This document shows, piece after piece, positions 9,293 through 17,793 of a stretch of 64,000 bases of DNA (the stretch's first letter is position 1; the number at the start of each line of letters is the position of its first letter). Source of the stretch: Halomonas fontilapidosi (GTDB lineage Bacteria; Pseudomonadota; Gammaproteobacteria; Pseudomonadales; Halomonadaceae); contig NZ_JACHXQ010000004.1 of assembly GCF_014192285.1 (NCBI RefSeq), forward strand, positions 1 through 64,000, in the 5' to 3' direction. A program made the translations under genes and the position numbers. The notes under the pieces are model-generated. The model did no database searches. It worked only from the letters and a program-made list of their open reading frames with translations, and had not been told where the DNA came from.

Positions 9293-9441
9293 GTCACATC
9301 ACCTCTTCCCATAGGGGCTTTCCTGAGCACGATGACCGATGTGGGCGAGAAGCAACCCGAGCCTGTGCAAGGAAATTTTTTCCATCCGACACGACGCTCC
9401 AAGAGGGCCTTTCACCAGGAGCAGTCCTTCCCGTTATCCGG

Positions 9442-10425
9442 TCAGGGTGTCCAGCGTTCTTCGGGCTCATGGGCCAGGAAGCGTGGGCGGGGCTTGGCGG
9501 CAGCGAATGGCTTATGGCAACGATTATCGACCCGGTTATAGACGAAGAAGACGTTGCTTCGTGGATCCGGTGACATGTTGGCATTGGAGGCATGCAGCAC
9601 GTTGCAATCGAAGAGCAGCAGGCCGCCGGCATCTCCTGTTGCCGCCTCGATACCGCCGGCCCTAGTGATCAGTTCCGCCAAGGCCTCCTGGCTGGGCACG
9701 CCGACTTCCTGGTGCTTGAGAGAATTTCGATAGTTGTCCTCTGGTGTTTCTCCCACGCAAGGCACGAAAGTATTCTGAGACCCGGGTACCAACATCAGAG
9801 GGCCGTTGAAGTGGTGATTGTCGGTGAGGATCAGCGAGGCGCTGACGGCATGCATCTTGGGAATGCCGTCTTCCGCATGCCAGGTCTCGAAGTCCGAATG
9901 CCAGTTGAACCCCTTGCCGGCAAAGCCAGGCTTGTAGTTGATGCGGGATTGATGAATATAGGATTTGTTGCCGAGGATCTGGCGGACACGCTCGGTCAGG
10001 CGTTCGTCGTGTGCTAGAGCATTCAGCCGTTCGGAAAGAAAATGCACAGCGAACAGGGAGCGTATCTCCTTACCCTGTGGCTCAGTGATGCTGAAGTCCC
10101 GCCCTATGTACTCTTTTTGCACCATGAGGCGGCGCATTTCTTCCCGCAGGGCCTCGAGTTCTTCTCCCTCGATGAAATGAGGCAGGAAAATAAAACCCTT
10201 CTCCTCGAATTCATCGAGCTGACGCTGGGTAAGAGGGCCAGGGTAGTCCCGGCCCTTGACGACGGGCTCACGACGCTCGATCAACTTCTGTTCGGGTGCA
10301 TAGGTAAAGCGCGTGGGATAGGGATCTGGCACCTGGGTATCCGTCGCCCCGATTCCCGGGAGGTCCGAGGTTTCCGTCAGTTGTTTACGGGTAGAGACCT
10401 CAAGGGAGGATCTTGTCATTGTCAT
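9442..10425 (-). CDS. ectD: Ectoine hydroxylase
   Basis: A non-haem Fe(II)/2-oxoglutarate dioxygenase that converts ectoine to 5-hydroxyectoine, a compatible solute. The EctD signature is present: FNWHSDFETWHAEDGIP with the iron ligands His and Asp of HSD, the third His in FDCNVLHASNANMSPDPRS, and the N-terminal YPTR and FIFLPHFI segments typical of the family. At 327 aa it is about the family length. The start is the first ATG of MTMTRSS, seven bases after AAGGAG. Ectoine synthesis genes (ectABC) are not adjacent, as is usual when ectD stands apart in Halomonas-type genomes. It lies between two paralogous ferritin-like genes in the same orientation. Confidence 0.95.
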   Translation of the reverse strand: MTMTRSSLEVSTRKQLTETSDLPGIGATDTQVPDPYPTRFTYAPEQKLIERREPVVKGRDYPGPLTQRQLDEFEEKGFIFLPHFIEGEELEALREEMRRLMVQKEYIGRDFSITEPQGKEIRSLFAVHFLSERLNALAHDERLTERVRQILGNKSYIHQSRINYKPGFAGKGFNWHSDFETWHAEDGIPKMHAVSASLILTDNHHFNGPLMLVPGSQNTFVPCVGETPEDNYRNSLKHQEVGVPSQEALAELITRAGGIEAATGDAGGLLLFDCNVLHASNANMSPDPRSNVFFVYNRVDNRCHKPFAAAKPRPRFLAHEPEERWTP

Positions 10426-10545
10426 CGTGATGGTCTCCTTTGCGGAGTGAAGTCACTAGAAACGTTTGGCCTATCAGGCATGGCACGTGCCCCGGGGCCG
10501 CGGCGCGTATTGGTATATCCTTTATGTGTCAGTGGCCGGACAGAC

Positions 10546-11022
10546 TCAGCGCTCTCTTAGCTCTTTGATGATTTGATAGGCACAGTGCTTCTGTTCGACA
10601 AACTGTCTGAGCAGGTCAGCCATTGCTGGGGTGCTGCAAGATGTCAACAGCAGCTCCTGGAAGTTCAGGGAATGATCCGCCACTGACAGGGCTTGCGAGA
10701 GCACCTGCTGAGCCTTGTCGTCATTGACGACGAAGGTATGTTGTCGACGTATCTCGGCAGGAATGGCGTTATGGGCTTCGCCGACCCTCACTCCGTCGGA
10801 TATCTGCATCGATGTTGCCGTGCTGGCCAGCCTCTCGAGGCGTTTCTCGCACTCCTTGGACAGTTCTCCCATCACGCCACTCATGGCGGGATCGAGCGTC
10901 AGGAAACTTAGCTGAAAACCGCGGAAATGATGCTTCTGCTGGGTCTCATGATCAGCGGCCAGTATCAACTGCTCTTCCGGCAACAAGCTGTAAATCCGGC
11001 TGTTCGGGATGGCCTGTGGCAT
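10546..11022 (-). CDS. Small ferritin-like (rubrerythrin-type) protein, paralogue B
   Basis: A 158-aa protein, paralogue of the one at 8735-9292 and first in the ferritin-like/ectD/ferritin-like row. It keeps LPEEQL, HETQQKHHFRGF, CEKRLERL, RRQHTFVVND, NFQELLLTSCSTP and FVEQKHCAYQIIKEL, which matches a four-helix ferritin-like fold with weakened metal-site residues. I chose the ATG at 11022, 30 nt inside a longer frame. It follows GGGGGA at a good distance, and the N-terminus then aligns with paralogue A without gaps (14 residues before LPEE in both). A perfect FNR/Anr palindrome lies about 130 bp upstream. The function is unknown; iron storage, iron delivery or stress sensing are possible. 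Confidence 0.6.
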   Translation of the reverse strand: MPQAIPNSRIYSLLPEEQLILAADHETQQKHHFRGFQLSFLTLDPAMSGVMGELSKECEKRLERLASTATSMQISDGVRVGEAHNAIPAEIRRQHTFVVNDDKAQQVLSQALSVADHSLNFQELLLTSCSTPAMADLLRQFVEQKHCAYQIIKELRER

Positions 11023-11148
11023 TGTCGTTGTCCCCCGTATTGCCTGCTTCATGTGCGGGCCCTACGTCGGGACTATAGCGCTGGGCTACGGAAGGGAAAT
11101 TATGGTGGGTTAATGACAATGAGAAATAATCTGAGAAGAGCGATTTGA

Positions 11149-11162
11149 TTGATTCAGATCAA
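11149..11162. promoter_or_regulatory. Perfect FNR/Anr-type palindrome
   Basis: TTGAT-TCAG-ATCAA matches the FNR/Anr consensus TTGAT-N4-ATCAA at every fixed position. It lies between convergently placed sequence: the only gene start nearby is the ferritin-like gene at 11022 on the minus strand, 127 bp away. This suggests oxygen-responsive control of that gene, and perhaps of ectD beyond it. Confidence 0.6.
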
Positions 11163-11239
11163 TACACAGCGACATGTGACGACCACAACGGTCAGGCATT
11201 TCAACTCTTGCCTCGCCGACATGATGTGGCCTGTCGGGG

Positions 11240-12220
11240 TCAGCCGCCCCTCAAGGCAACATCGTTGACCAGATCGATCGGCCGTTCGCCCTTGAGCGCC
11301 AGGATCAGGTTGTCCACGGCGCGCTGGGCCATGGCGGTGCGCGTCTCGTGGGTCGCCGAGCCAATGTGCGGTAGGGCCACCACGTTGGTCATGTGTGGCA
11401 ACGGAGACTCCGGCGAGAGCGGCTCCTGCTCGAAGACGTCAAGGCCGGCGGCGCGAATGCGCCCCATCTCCAGCGCCTCGATGAGTGCGGCCTCGTTGAC
11501 GACCTTGCCGCGGGCGATGTTGACGAAGATCGCCGATGGCTTCATCAGGGCAAACTCTCGCTCGCCGATCAGGTGCTCGGTCTTGGGGGTGAGGGGCACG
11601 GTGACACAGACGAAGTCGGATTCGGCAAGCAGCCTGTCCATCTCGCGCCGCTCCGCCCCCAGTTCGCGCTCGAGCTCGGGCTTGGGGGAGGCATTCGAGT
11701 AGAGGACGCGCATGCCGAAGCCTAGGGCGCCGCGCCGGGCCACGGCGGCGCCGATGCGCCCGAAGCCGATCAGCCCCAGGGTCTTGCCATGCACGTCGCT
11801 GCCGAAGTGTTCGGGACCGATCCCGGCGTTCCAGTCACCGCGCTTGACCAGGTCGGCCAGCTCCAGGGCGCGCCGGGCGGCGGCCATGATCAGCAGGAAG
11901 CCGGTGTCGGCGGTGGTCTCGGTGAGCACGTCGGGGGTATTGCATAGCAGGATGCCGCGGCGGGTCAGCGCCTCTACTGGGTAGTTGTCGTAGCCCACCG
12001 AGATGGTGGCGATGGCTTCGAGCCGGGGCGCGGCATCGAGCAGCTCGGGCGTGATGGCCAGGCCGGCGCCGATCAGTCCGTGGGCGTGGGGTAGTGCGGC
12101 CCGGAAGGCCGGGTCGTCGGCGGAGGCCAGGCCGGGAAAGGTCTGGACCTCGACGTCTTGGCCAAGCTGAGCCAGTTGCTCATCATTCAGGCGGCCATAG
12201 GCGAGGATGCGCTTCTTCAT
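11240..12220 (-). CDS. D-2-hydroxyacid dehydrogenase (glyoxylate/hydroxypyruvate reductase type)
   Basis: A 326-aa NAD(P)-dependent D-isomer 2-hydroxyacid dehydrogenase. Seen: the nucleotide fold LGLIGFGRIGAAVARR, the catalytic Arg in NIARGKVVNEAALIEAL, the Glu in LDVFEQEPL, and the His in LPHIGSATHETR. The HFGSDVHGKTLGLIG segment is typical of GhrB-like glyoxylate/hydroxypyruvate/2-ketogluconate reductases; the precise substrate cannot be told. AAAGGAG precedes the ATG. It is downstream of putA but separated from it by a strong terminator, so it has its own transcription unit. A role in glyoxylate or hydroxypyruvate handling linked to the serine/glycine flow of the betaine cluster is possible but not shown. 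Confidence 0.85.
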   Translation of the reverse strand: MKKRILAYGRLNDEQLAQLGQDVEVQTFPGLASADDPAFRAALPHAHGLIGAGLAITPELLDAAPRLEAIATISVGYDNYPVEALTRRGILLCNTPDVLTETTADTGFLLIMAAARRALELADLVKRGDWNAGIGPEHFGSDVHGKTLGLIGFGRIGAAVARRGALGFGMRVLYSNASPKPELERELGAERREMDRLLAESDFVCVTVPLTPKTEHLIGEREFALMKPSAIFVNIARGKVVNEAALIEALEMGRIRAAGLDVFEQEPLSPESPLPHMTNVVALPHIGSATHETRTAMAQRAVDNLILALKGERPIDLVNDVALRGG

Positions 12221-12298
12221 GGTTCAGGCTCCTTTAGGCGCTAGGCAGGGCGTCGAGTGCGCGGGTTCTTGCGCTAACGCCTCTTGCGACGTTGGCAT

Positions 12299-12340
12299 AA
12301 AAAAGCGAACCGCCCCTGTCATCCTGAAGGGACGGTTCGC
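12299..12340 (-). terminator. Rho-independent terminator after putA
   Basis: Read on the minus strand, GCGAACCG-TCCC and GGGG-CGGTTCGC form a 12-bp stem (8 bp perfect at the base), followed by TTTTTT. It ends the putA message 40 bp after its stop codon. Confidence 0.9.
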
Positions 12341-12349
12341 GGTACCAAA

Positions 12350-12375
12350 CAGCAGTGCCTTCCAGCAGTGCCTTC
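12350..12375. repeat. Exact 13-bp tandem duplication
   Basis: CAGCAGTGCCTTC occurs twice head to tail between the putA stop codon and its terminator. It is a simple local duplication. Confidence 0.7.
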
Positions 12376-12379
12376 GAAG

Positions 12380-15300
12380 CTATTCGGCCGTCGCCAACAG
12401 GCTGGCATTGCCACCCGCGGCGGTGGTGTCGATGCACAAATGACGTTCCACCACGTAGCGTTCCGGTGCGACGGTCTGGGTCTCTAGCGATACGATGGCC
12501 CCGTCGCGCTTGGCGAGTGCCACCCGCAACCCATGAGTCCAGTCGCTGGCACCGGCCGCCGCCACGGCCTCGATGCCCTTGAGCGAGGTCAGCGTTTCGG
12601 CCTCGACGCTGCCCTCGAGCGCGGCGACAGGTGCCCCGGCGTCACTCAGTGGCTGCACGGCCTGCCTTGCCCCCGGTGCGACGACCACCGCCGGGCAGCC
12701 CGCTCCGAGTGCCTGCGCCGCCTGGGCGATGGCGATATCCAGAGTTGGCCCGAGGCACAGCACCGGCCCCTTGGGATAGAGCGCCAGGCGGTTGCTTTCG
12801 CCCGTCGGCCCCGGCAGCGTCTGCGGTGTCATATCCATGGCCGCGGTCTCGGCAAGCGCCTTGCGGACCACGCCACCCTTGCCGGAGAGCGCCTTGCGTA
12901 GCACCTCGACACGATTGGGTCGCGCCGCCCAGTTGCGTGGATCCAGGCCATCGAGGGCCGACTGAAGATCACCCAAGGTCACGGCATTCCCCTTCGGCGC
13001 CTCGTGGCGCTCCTCTTTGGCGGTGCGGCGGAAGCGGTTGACATAGAGGGGGCCGCCGGCCTTGGGCCCGGTGCCCGAGAGGCCCTCGCCGCCAAAGGGC
13101 TGGGAGCCGACGATAGCGCCGATCTGGTTGCGGTTGACGTAGACATTGCCGACATGGACGCGTTCGACGATCTGCTGCACGCGGTCGTCAATCCGCGTAT
13201 GCAGGCCGAAGGTCAGGCCGTAGCCCCTGTCATTGATGGCGTCGACCACCTTGTCGATGTCGCGCGCCTTGAAGGTGGCCACATGCAGGACCGGGCCGAA
13301 GATCTCTCGCTCGAGATCCTCGATGCCCCCGACCTTGACCACGGCCGGGGTGACGAACGTGCCCTCGTCCGGTGCCGGCAATGTTTTCAATACCTTGCCG
13401 GCCTTTTGCTGCGCCGCGACATAGGCGCTGATATCGGCCTGGGCCTCGGCGTCGATCACCGGCGAGACGTCGGTATCAGTATTCCAAGGGTCGCCGATGG
13501 TGAGCGCGTCCATGGCCCCATCAAGCATGTTGAGCAGCCGGTCGCGCGCTTCTTCCTGGACGTACAGCATCCGCAGCGCCGAACAGCGCTGGCCGGCCGA
13601 CTGGAAGGACGAGATCAGGATGTCGCGCACCGCCTGCTCGGTCAGCGCCGTCGAGTCCACGATCATGGCGTTGAGCCCGCCGGTTTCGGCGATCAGCACC
13701 GCATCCGGGCCGGCGTTCTGGGCCAGCGCCTTGTGGATGATCTGCGCCACCTCGGTCGAGCCGGTGAAGCAGACACCGGCGATTCGCGAATCGCTGGTCA
13801 GCGGCCCGCCTACCGTCGGCCCGTCGCCGGGCAGCAGTTGCAGCGCCGCTTCCGGCAGGCCGGCCTCGCGCATCAGCTCGACGGCCCGGGCGGCGATCAT
13901 TGGCGTCTGCTCGGCGGGCTTGGCGAGCACCGCATTGCCGGCCCCCAGTGCGGCCGCGATCTGGCCGGTGAAGATGGCCAGCGGAAAGTTCCAGGGGCTG
14001 ATGCAAACGAAGATGCCGCGGGCGCTGCCGGGCTCTTCCGCGTCCAGCCGTTCGCTCTCGTTGGCATAGAAGCGCAGGAAGTCCACCGCCTCGCGAACCT
14101 CGGCGATGCCATCGAACATCATCTTGCCGGCTTCGCGCGTCGCGATTACGGTCAGCTCGGCGATGTGCTGCTCGTAGAGGTCAGCGGTCTTGCGCAGGAC
14201 CTCGGCCCGCTCTGCCACCGGCCTTGCCGACCAGTCGCGAAAGCCGTCTTCAGCGGCGTCCAGTGCGGCCGCTACCTCGTCCGCGGTCGCCTCATGCACC
14301 TTGCCTACCACTCGCGAACCGTCGGCGGGCGATACGGCATCGCGGCCAGCCCCCTGGGGCGCCGGGTTGCCTGCCAGCATGGGGCCGGCGGTCCAGGTGG
14401 CGTCGGCGAACTCTTCCCGTGCCTTCAGTAGAGGCAGGATCGACGCGGGTTCGTTGATCCGATACCCCCGCGAGTTCTTGCGCTCGGGGGCGAAGAGGTC
14501 AGGCGGCTGGCGGATCGAGGGACTGGGGATGGCGTCCAGGCGCTGCATCTCGGCCACGGGGTCCTTGGAGACATCGCTCGGCGGAATCGTGTCGTCCACC
14601 ACCTGGTTGACGAAGGAGGAGTTGGCGCCGTTCTCGAGCAGGCGGCGCACCAGGTAGGCCAGCAGGTCACGGTGTGCGCCGACGGGGGCATAGATACGGC
14701 AGTGCGTGCTCTCCGACTGCTTGACGATCTGATGCAATGACTCGCCCATGCCGTGCAGGCGCTGGAACTCGTAGCTGTCCTTGTCGTCGCCTGCCATGGC
14801 CACCACGGCGGCGCAGGTATGGGCATTGTGGGTCGCGAACTGCGGATAGATACGGTCACGCCGGTCGAGCAGCAGCTGTGCGCAGGCCATGTAGCTGACA
14901 TCGGTATTGACCTTGCGGGTGAAGACCGGGAAGGTCTCGACCCCCATCTCCTGAGAGAGCTTGATCTCGGTATCCCAGTAGGCGCCCTTGACCAGCCGCA
15001 CCATGATCTTGCGGTCGAAACGTTCGGCGAGCTCGTAGAGCGTCTCGATCATCGGCGCGGCGCGACGTCCGTAGGCCTGCACCACGACCCCGAAGCCGTC
15101 CCAGCCGTCGAGGCTGGGATCGGACATCAGGGCCTCGATCACGTCGAGCGACAGGTCCAGCCGGTCCTGCTCCTCGGCATCGATGTTGAAGCCGATATTG
15201 GCCTTGGCCGCCTGCTTGACCAGTTCCTTCGCGCGCGGCACGAGTTCGGCCATGACCGTGTCGCGGTGGCTGTATTCATAGCGCGGATGCAGCGCCGAGA

Positions 15301-16057
15301 GCTTCACGGAGATCCCTGGGCTTCCGCGCACGTCACCCTTGGCCTGCTTGGCGATCGCCGTGATCGCCTTGGCGTAGGCCTCGTGGTAGCGCACGGCATC
15401 CTCGTCGGTGCGCGCCGCCTCACCCAGCATGTCGTAGGAGTAGGTGTACCCCTGCTTCTCGAGTTCGCGGGCATTCTTCATGCCCTCCTCGATGGTCTGG
15501 CCGAGCACGAACTGGCGACCGAGGATCTTCATCGACTGGCCGACCGCCTTGCGTACCACCGGCTCCCCCATGCGGCGCACCAGACCGCGCAGCGCCCGCG
15601 CCGGCCCCTTGGGATCCTCATCCAGTACCTTGCCGGTCAGCATCAGCGCCCAGGTCGAAGCGTTGACCATCGACGACGAGGACTTGCCCAGGTGCGCACC
15701 CCAGTCGGACGGCTCGATCTTGTCATGAATGAGGTCGTCGATGGTTTCTGCATCGGGCACGCGCAACAGCGCTTCCGCCAGGCACATCAGGCCGACGCCC
15801 TCGGCGGTGGAGAGCCCGTATTCGGCCAGGAATGCCTCCATCATCGAGGGCGACTTTTCCTTGCGCACACGCTCAACATACTTGGCCCCGACGGCTGCCA
15901 CCTTCTCGCGGTCCTTTTCGGAGAGCTTGATACGCTCGACGAGACCGTTCAGTACATCGGCCTCAGCGGCGGCATAGTTGGCGCGGATGCGCGAGCGAAG
16001 CTCGCTCACGTCACTGTTCAGATCAAAGTTCGTCAGGTGAAGGTTGGCTTCATTCAT
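12380..16057 (-). CDS. putA: Bifunctional proline dehydrogenase/P5C dehydrogenase
   Basis: Oxidises proline to glutamate in two steps within one 1225-aa protein. The N-terminal half is an FAD-dependent PRODH barrel (GAYWDTEIKLSQEMG, RLVKGAYWD, YAPVGAHRDLLAYLVRRLLENGANSSF). The second half is an aldehyde dehydrogenase domain with ISPWNFPLAIF, AETGGLNAMIVD (general base Glu) and SAGQRCSALR (catalytic Cys). About 200 further residues form the C-terminal ALDH-like domain found in long PutAs. The N-terminal ribbon-helix-helix DNA-binding domain of E. coli PutA is absent (MNEANLHLTNF then arm helices), so it should not repress its own gene. In a halophile, proline is both an osmolyte and food. The start follows AAAAGG. 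Confidence 0.95.
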   Translation of the reverse strand: MNEANLHLTNFDLNSDVSELRSRIRANYAAAEADVLNGLVERIKLSEKDREKVAAVGAKYVERVRKEKSPSMMEAFLAEYGLSTAEGVGLMCLAEALLRVPDAETIDDLIHDKIEPSDWGAHLGKSSSSMVNASTWALMLTGKVLDEDPKGPARALRGLVRRMGEPVVRKAVGQSMKILGRQFVLGQTIEEGMKNARELEKQGYTYSYDMLGEAARTDEDAVRYHEAYAKAITAIAKQAKGDVRGSPGISVKLSALHPRYEYSHRDTVMAELVPRAKELVKQAAKANIGFNIDAEEQDRLDLSLDVIEALMSDPSLDGWDGFGVVVQAYGRRAAPMIETLYELAERFDRKIMVRLVKGAYWDTEIKLSQEMGVETFPVFTRKVNTDVSYMACAQLLLDRRDRIYPQFATHNAHTCAAVVAMAGDDKDSYEFQRLHGMGESLHQIVKQSESTHCRIYAPVGAHRDLLAYLVRRLLENGANSSFVNQVVDDTIPPSDVSKDPVAEMQRLDAIPSPSIRQPPDLFAPERKNSRGYRINEPASILPLLKAREEFADATWTAGPMLAGNPAPQGAGRDAVSPADGSRVVGKVHEATADEVAAALDAAEDGFRDWSARPVAERAEVLRKTADLYEQHIAELTVIATREAGKMMFDGIAEVREAVDFLRFYANESERLDAEEPGSARGIFVCISPWNFPLAIFTGQIAAALGAGNAVLAKPAEQTPMIAARAVELMREAGLPEAALQLLPGDGPTVGGPLTSDSRIAGVCFTGSTEVAQIIHKALAQNAGPDAVLIAETGGLNAMIVDSTALTEQAVRDILISSFQSAGQRCSALRMLYVQEEARDRLLNMLDGAMDALTIGDPWNTDTDVSPVIDAEAQADISAYVAAQQKAGKVLKTLPAPDEGTFVTPAVVKVGGIEDLEREIFGPVLHVATFKARDIDKVVDAINDRGYGLTFGLHTRIDDRVQQIVERVHVGNVYVNRNQIGAIVGSQPFGGEGLSGTGPKAGGPLYVNRFRRTAKEERHEAPKGNAVTLGDLQSALDGLDPRNWAARPNRVEVLRKALSGKGGVVRKALAETAAMDMTPQTLPGPTGESNRLALYPKGPVLCLGPTLDIAIAQAAQALGAGCPAVVVAPGARQAVQPLSDAGAPVAALEGSVEAETLTSLKGIEAVAAAGASDWTHGLRVALAKRDGAIVSLETQTVAPERYVVERHLCIDTTAAGGNASLLATAE

Positions 16058-16390
16058 GTTCGGTACCTTTTTGCTTCTCGTAACGCACCGCCGATGCTCA
16101 GGCCTGGATGCAATGATTATTTTTTTTAAGTCATCCCTATAGCGTAGGCGTCCTGGCCGGAATTGCGCTTACGGTCTGTGGGTAGACAATCAACGCACGA
16201 CCCACATAGGTGTTGTAGACGGGCTCGATCACCGGGAGAGAACCGGGCTGGCCGGCTACCCAGCCGCTCGCCGGACGCACCATCGGCATATGTCGCTAAG
16301 TGAGCCGCCCTCCCGGGCCCGCGTTGACAGGCTGTTGAGCGACTGGTTTCATTTGAAACCGAATCCGCGAACGCCCCTATGGAGTGCCCC
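16058..16390. promoter_or_regulatory. Divergent putA/Rieske intergenic region with TTGACA promoter and 7-2-7 palindrome
   Basis: The 333-bp gap separates divergent genes. For the plus strand, TTGACA (16324-16329) and TTTCAT (16347-16352) are 17 bp apart and make a good sigma70 promoter. The palindrome GGTTTCA-TT-TGAAACC (16345-16360) overlaps its -10 element, so a dimeric repressor could block it. Near putA an AT-rich stretch at about 16115-16135 could hold the putA promoter. Nothing else is recognisable. Confidence 0.5.
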
Positions 16391-16765
16391 GTGTCCCAAG
16401 CCTGGCAACAGTACCGCAGCGCCCCCGCCCCCGGCACTCGCGTGGTCGAAGTCGACGCCCTGCCCACGCAAGGGCATCTCGGCCTGATGCTGGAAGGCGA
16501 GCGAGGCCGCTTTCCGCTGCTGGTGGTGCGCCTCGGCGACGGCGCGGTCAGGGCCTACGTCAACGCCTGCCCCCACCAGTTCCTGCCCCTGGATCAGCGT
16601 GGCAAGCGAATACTTAGCGAAGACGGCGAGCAGCTGCGCTGCACCAACCACGACGCCGCCTTCTCCGCGCGTACCGGCGAGGGCACCGGTGGCCTGGGGC
16701 TCGGCTGCGCCCTGGATCGGGTTCCCCTGCGCGAGGAAGGCGGCTGGCTGGTGATCGGCGACTGA
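16391..16765 (+). CDS. Rieske-type [2Fe-2S] ferredoxin
   Basis: A stand-alone Rieske protein of 124 aa. The cluster ligands are in ACPHQFLPLD (Cys-x-His) and LRCTNHDAAF (Cys-x2-His), with the GLGLGCALDRVPLREEGGWL end typical of small Rieske ferredoxins. Such proteins pass electrons to Rieske oxygenases or other redox enzymes, but no obvious partner is adjacent. I chose GTG at 16391 (MSQAWQQYRS) because GGAG lies six bases upstream; an ATG 12 nt earlier overlaps that GGAG. The promoter overlaps a palindrome, suggesting repression by an unlinked regulator. Confidence 0.8.
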   Translation: MSQAWQQYRSAPAPGTRVVEVDALPTQGHLGLMLEGERGRFPLLVVRLGDGAVRAYVNACPHQFLPLDQRGKRILSEDGEQLRCTNHDAAFSARTGEGTGGLGLGCALDRVPLREEGGWLVIGD

Positions 16766-17019
16766 CGTCCAGGTGTCGAACTATCGACGCCGACCTCGAT
16801 GCCCATCGCCTTGAGGTGCCTGGCATGGCCATCGAAGCCGCCGCACAGCGAATTCGTGTAGTGGATGGCATCGGCGAGCATGTCCTTGACCCTTGGGTAA
16901 CACCAGGGGTCTAGGCTGTAGGGTAAAGGGAAGGAGAACGGCCAGTGTCAGGGCGTGTCTGTCGGCTGGGTCCTGCAGGCCTCGCGTTCCATCCTGTTAC
17001 CGCCAGGAGGTTGATGACC

Positions 17020-17793
17020 ATGAGCACCGCCACGTCGGCATCTTCTGCACAGCACGAAACGGCTCGCGTCTATCGCATGAAAACGCAAGAGCACCTCTGC
17101 CCGTTCGGCATGAAGACCGTGGATCTTCTCAAGCGCAAGGGCTATGAGGTAGACGACCATCCTCTCACCTCGCGAGACGCCATCGAGCAATTCAAGGAGC
17201 AGGCCGGGGTCGATACGACGCCTCAGGTCTATATCGGCGATACGCGCATCGGCGGCTACGAAGAGGTTCGCGACTATCTGGGATTGAGCGTGCCGGGCGA
17301 GAAAGAGACCTCCTATCAGCCAGTTATCGCTATTTTCGTCACCTCTCTGATGATCGGTCTGGCGGTCAGCTGGGCGGCCAGCGGTACGCTCGTCTCGTTG
17401 CGCATGCCGGAGTACGCGATCGCCACGGCGATGACCCTGCTGGGGCTCCAGAAACTGCAGGATGTCGAGAGCTTTAGCACCATGTTCCTCAACTATGACC
17501 TGCTCGCCCAGCGGCATGTCCGCTATGGCTACGTCTATCCTTTCGCCGAGACTCTGGCCGGCCTGCTGATGCTGGCTGGCGCCTTGATATGGCTCGCCGC
17601 CCCCTTGGCGCTGTTCATCGGCACGGTGGGCGCGATCTCGGTCTTCAAGGCCGTCTATATCGACAAGCGTGAGCTGAAGTGCGCCTGCGTGGGGGGCAAC
17701 AGCAATGTGCCGCTGGGGTTCGTGTCCTTGAGCGAGAACCTGATCATGATGGCCATGGGGATCTGGATGCCGATTAAACCGTTCATTCTGTGA
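17020..17793 (+). CDS. Glutaredoxin-MauE (DoxX-like) membrane fusion protein
   Basis: A 257-aa inner-membrane protein. Residues 10-95 form a glutaredoxin fold (VYRMKTQEHLCPFGMKTVDLL, cis-Pro region TTPQVYIGD, GGYEEVRDYL). The active site reads CPFG, with one Cys and no second Cys of a CPYC type, so monothiol chemistry is likely. A four-helix MauE/DoxX-like membrane part follows (IAIFVTSLMIGLAVSW, YAIATAMTLLGLQKLQ, AETLAGLLMLAGALIWL, LIMMAMGIWM), with a CACVGGNSNVPLG motif between the third and fourth helices. ATG 17020 is nine bases after AGGAGG; the ATG at 17014 is too close. MauE proteins help form disulphides in methylamine dehydrogenase, but no mau genes are here, so the client is unknown. 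Confidence 0.75.
   Translation: MSTATSASSAQHETARVYRMKTQEHLCPFGMKTVDLLKRKGYEVDDHPLTSRDAIEQFKEQAGVDTTPQVYIGDTRIGGYEEVRDYLGLSVPGEKETSYQPVIAIFVTSLMIGLAVSWAASGTLVSLRMPEYAIATAMTLLGLQKLQDVESFSTMFLNYDLLAQRHVRYGYVYPFAETLAGLLMLAGALIWLAAPLALFIGTVGAISVFKAVYIDKRELKCACVGGNSNVPLGFVSLSENLIMMAMGIWMPIKPFIL

Noticed and set aside
16594-16881. A minus-strand ORF beginning MLADAIHYTNSLCGGFDGHA
   Set aside because: The first 30 residues look protein-like, but the rest is antisense to the Rieske ferredoxin and I could not assign a family. It may be a gene scrap; too weak to list.
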